Below the pieces are notes generated by a model. That model ran no database searches, had not been told where the DNA came from, and worked only from the letters and a program-made list of their open reading frames with translations. From Maridesulfovibrio sp. (GTDB lineage Bacteria; Desulfobacterota; Desulfovibrionia; Desulfovibrionales; Desulfovibrionaceae), in the NCBI RefSeq assembly GCF_963677005.1, contig NZ_OY781616.1:751501-815500 (forward strand): a stretch of 64,000 nt of DNA, written 5' to 3'. Made by a program: the position numbers and the translations under genes. Position 1 is the first letter of the stretch; each line of letters begins with the position of its first letter. Shown piece by piece: positions 62,466 to 64,000 of the stretch.

Positions 62466-63626
62466 TTGAAGCTTCTTCACAGACAGATTTTTAAAGAACT
62501 GATATCCATATTCACCTTGAGCATCTGCGGTTTTATGGGATTGATCCTTATCGGCAGACTTCTGCAGTTCAGGGATCTCTTCATGGGGCAGAGTATCGGC
62601 ATTATGGAAATGGCGAAACTCTTCATCTATCTTTGTCCTTTTTTTCTGCTCATCCTTACGCCGATTGCCACCATGCTTTCAATTTTTCTCACATTTCTCA
62701 GGATGAATGCAGATAATGAAATAACCGCACTCAAATCCGGCGGACTCAGCCTTTACAGGCTTCTGCCTGCTCCGCTTATCTTTTGCCTGCTGTGCACGGG
62801 GGCGGATATTTTTTTCTCCATGTACGGTCTTTCCTGGGGAACGGAAAATTTTCGCAGCGCCCTTATGGAATTCGCCAGAACCCAGAGCCAGTTGGCCCTG
62901 AAGCCCGGAGTTTTCAATACGGATTTCCCGGGGCTGGTTTTTTATGCGGACAAAGTGGACGATGAGAACGGGGTGATGCGTTCTGTTTTTGTGCGGGACA
63001 GTACCAGAAAAGGCATGACAGCCACCATCGTTGCTCCTGTCGGTGAGATTCTCACCGATCCCTCTCAAGGGCGTCTGCTCATCCATCTTGAAAACGGCCG
63101 TATTTATCAGCAGGAAAAGGAACAATTGAGCGTCCTTAAATTCAAGAATTACGATGTGCGCATTCCGCTGGCCAACATCCTCAAAGGGTACAGTGTTGAT
63201 GAACTGCGTCCCAAGGAAATGTCCTGGGAGAAACTTGTGCGCATCAGCAGAGCCGGGGATAGGGCAGGAGAAATCGATCCGACATTCTTCCGGAAGGTGC
63301 TGGTGGAGATTCAGAAAAGGATAGCTCTGCCGGTGGCCTGTCTGGTGCTTGGAATGTTCGCCATGCCCATAGCCTGTATCTTTCGCGGATTGAAGCAGCA
63401 GTACGGGCTGCTTATCTCCATGGGACTTTTCCTCGTGTACTACACCATGCTGTCTCTTGGAGTCACTTTCGGTGAAAGCGGCCTGCTTACCCCTGTTGTA
63501 GGGTTGTGGCTGCCGAACCTGTCTTTTGCCATTATTTCGGTTGTCCTGCTCAGAATGGCTGTAAAGGAACATTCTTTCAGTTTCAGGCTCGGCATTCTGA
63601 AGAAATTGCGCAGGAGGGCGGCATGA
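62466..63626 (+). CDS. lptF: Lipopolysaccharide export permease LptF
   Basis: A 386-residue YjgP/YjgQ-family protein with three N-terminal membrane helices, a periplasmic beta-jellyroll (about 110-270, with LALKPGVFNTDFPGLVFYAD) and three C-terminal helices. With LptG and the ATPase LptB it extracts lipopolysaccharide from the inner membrane and feeds it to LptC and LptA. The start is TTG at 62466 (MKLLHRQIFKEL) with GGGA six bases upstream; a TTG 48 bases earlier would add residues not typical of the family. It overlaps lptG by four bases. Confidence 0.92.
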   Translation: MKLLHRQIFKELISIFTLSICGFMGLILIGRLLQFRDLFMGQSIGIMEMAKLFIYLCPFFLLILTPIATMLSIFLTFLRMNADNEITALKSGGLSLYRLLPAPLIFCLLCTGADIFFSMYGLSWGTENFRSALMEFARTQSQLALKPGVFNTDFPGLVFYADKVDDENGVMRSVFVRDSTRKGMTATIVAPVGEILTDPSQGRLLIHLENGRIYQQEKEQLSVLKFKNYDVRIPLANILKGYSVDELRPKEMSWEKLVRISRAGDRAGEIDPTFFRKVLVEIQKRIALPVACLVLGMFAMPIACIFRGLKQQYGLLISMGLFLVYYTMLSLGVTFGESGLLTPVVGLWLPNLSFAIISVVLLRMAVKEHSFSFRLGILKKLRRRAA

Positions 63627-64000
63627 TTCGCAGACTCCTGCCGGGGCACCTGTCCGCGTATGTATTGAAACAGAATCTGTTCCTCATGTGCGTGACACTG
63701 GGAGTCGGGACCGGCATCTACCTGCTTTCCGATCTCTTTGACCGTCTGGACGATTTTATTGAAGCCGGACTCGGAGCCGGGACCATCCTGCGCTATTTCA
63801 TCGTGAAAATGCCGTTGATTTTTTCACAGATTCTGCCTGCGGTATTCCTGATCTCCATGACCGTGCAGCTATGCGTAATGGCCCGCAGCAAGGAGCTTCT
63901 GGCCCTGCGCACCGGCGGGCTGTCTCTGGCCTGGTTTTTCCGGTTTTTCGTGGTCTACGCGATCATCTGGTCACTGGGGCAGATGCTTTTTTCACAGGTG
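63623..64000 (+). CDS. lptG: Lipopolysaccharide export permease LptG, N-terminal part
   Basis: The first 126 codons of an LptG-type permease; it runs off the right edge. The start ATG overlaps the lptF stop as ATGA, with GGAGGG seven bases upstream. Visible are SAYVLKQNLFLMCVTLGVG (first helix), DLFDRLDDFIEAG, ILPAVFLISMTVQL and SKELLALRTGGLSLAWFF, which match the two first helices and the ELxALRxxG loop of YjgQ/LptG. The pair lptF-lptG is the standard order. Confidence 0.93.
   Translation, partial: MIRRLLPGHLSAYVLKQNLFLMCVTLGVGTGIYLLSDLFDRLDDFIEAGLGAGTILRYFIVKMPLIFSQILPAVFLISMTVQLCVMARSKELLALRTGGLSLAWFFRFFVVYAIIWSLGQMLFSQV

Noticed and set aside
1..64000. Insertion sequences or prophage
   Set aside because: No transposase, integrase or phage structural gene was found; only a single DUF5675 gene has phage-type relatives.

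Overview
The gene content, gene order and codon style point to a sulfate-reducing bacterium of the Desulfovibrio type (Desulfovibrionales), with roughly even base composition. This is an inference from family resemblance and synteny (pdxJ-acpS-nnr, mfd-PPIase-surA-rodZ-recO-glyQ-glyS, an AccA/AccD fusion beside an unusual biotin carboxylase); no 16S rRNA gene lies in the window. TTG start codons are frequent (mfd, surA, rpsT, trkA, lptF, rsgA).

Layout. 1-1.3 kb: minus-strand cofactor and lipid cluster nnr-acpS-pdxJ. 1.6-4 kb: UDP-glucose dehydrogenase, a small unknown gene and an orphan cheW. 4.1-15 kb: a long plus-strand housekeeping run (mfd, two PPIase-type periplasmic chaperones, rodZ, recO, glyQS, rpsT). 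15.3-18.1 kb: trkA-trkH potassium uptake. 18.5-22.6 kb: purT, ubiX, a metallo-hydrolase and mgtE. 22.8-26.3 kb: the NAD synthesis run nadC-nadA-nadB. 26.8-30.5 kb: a carboxylase pair (AccA-AccD fusion plus biotin carboxylase). 31-35.2 kb: TPR lipoprotein, umuDC, DHH phosphoesterase and a universal stress protein. 35.2-36.06 kb: a gap without an ordinary gene that holds a strong promoter, a structured RNA with a possible 41-residue Cys-rich reading frame, and a terminator. 36-48 kb: TetR regulator, hybrid periplasmic-sensor kinase, SDR epimerase, phytase-like exported protein, rsgA, a kinase-like protein with a stress protein, arsC, sdaA and a membrane phosphoesterase. 48.3-50.9 kb: a SET-domain protein transcribed with a GNAT/RimK-type ATP-grasp fusion. 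51.2-53.9 kb: a NarL-type two-component pair. 54.2-56.1 kb: a small flavin/iron-sulfur redox group. 56.3-60.4 kb: DUF5675 protein, periplasmic binding protein, glycine-zipper lipoprotein and a THI5-like sensor kinase. 60.5-60.9 kb: two tandem CAU-anticodon tRNA genes. 61-64 kb: uppP, a small unknown gene, lptF and the start of lptG.

A family of palindromic intergenic repeats (GCGCTTCGCGC arm, GCCTCCGGCGGCC core, then a CCAAAGGGG...CCCCTTTGGAATCCC stem) occurs about ten times, nearly always just after a stop codon and mostly in the same orientation relative to the gene it follows. No insertion sequence, prophage block or CRISPR array was seen. The most interesting leads are the 35.5-35.9 kb structured RNA locus, the SET plus GNAT/ATP-grasp pair, a second possible small RNA at 30.6-30.8 kb, the odd carboxylase pair, and an unusual insertion shared by two sensor kinases.
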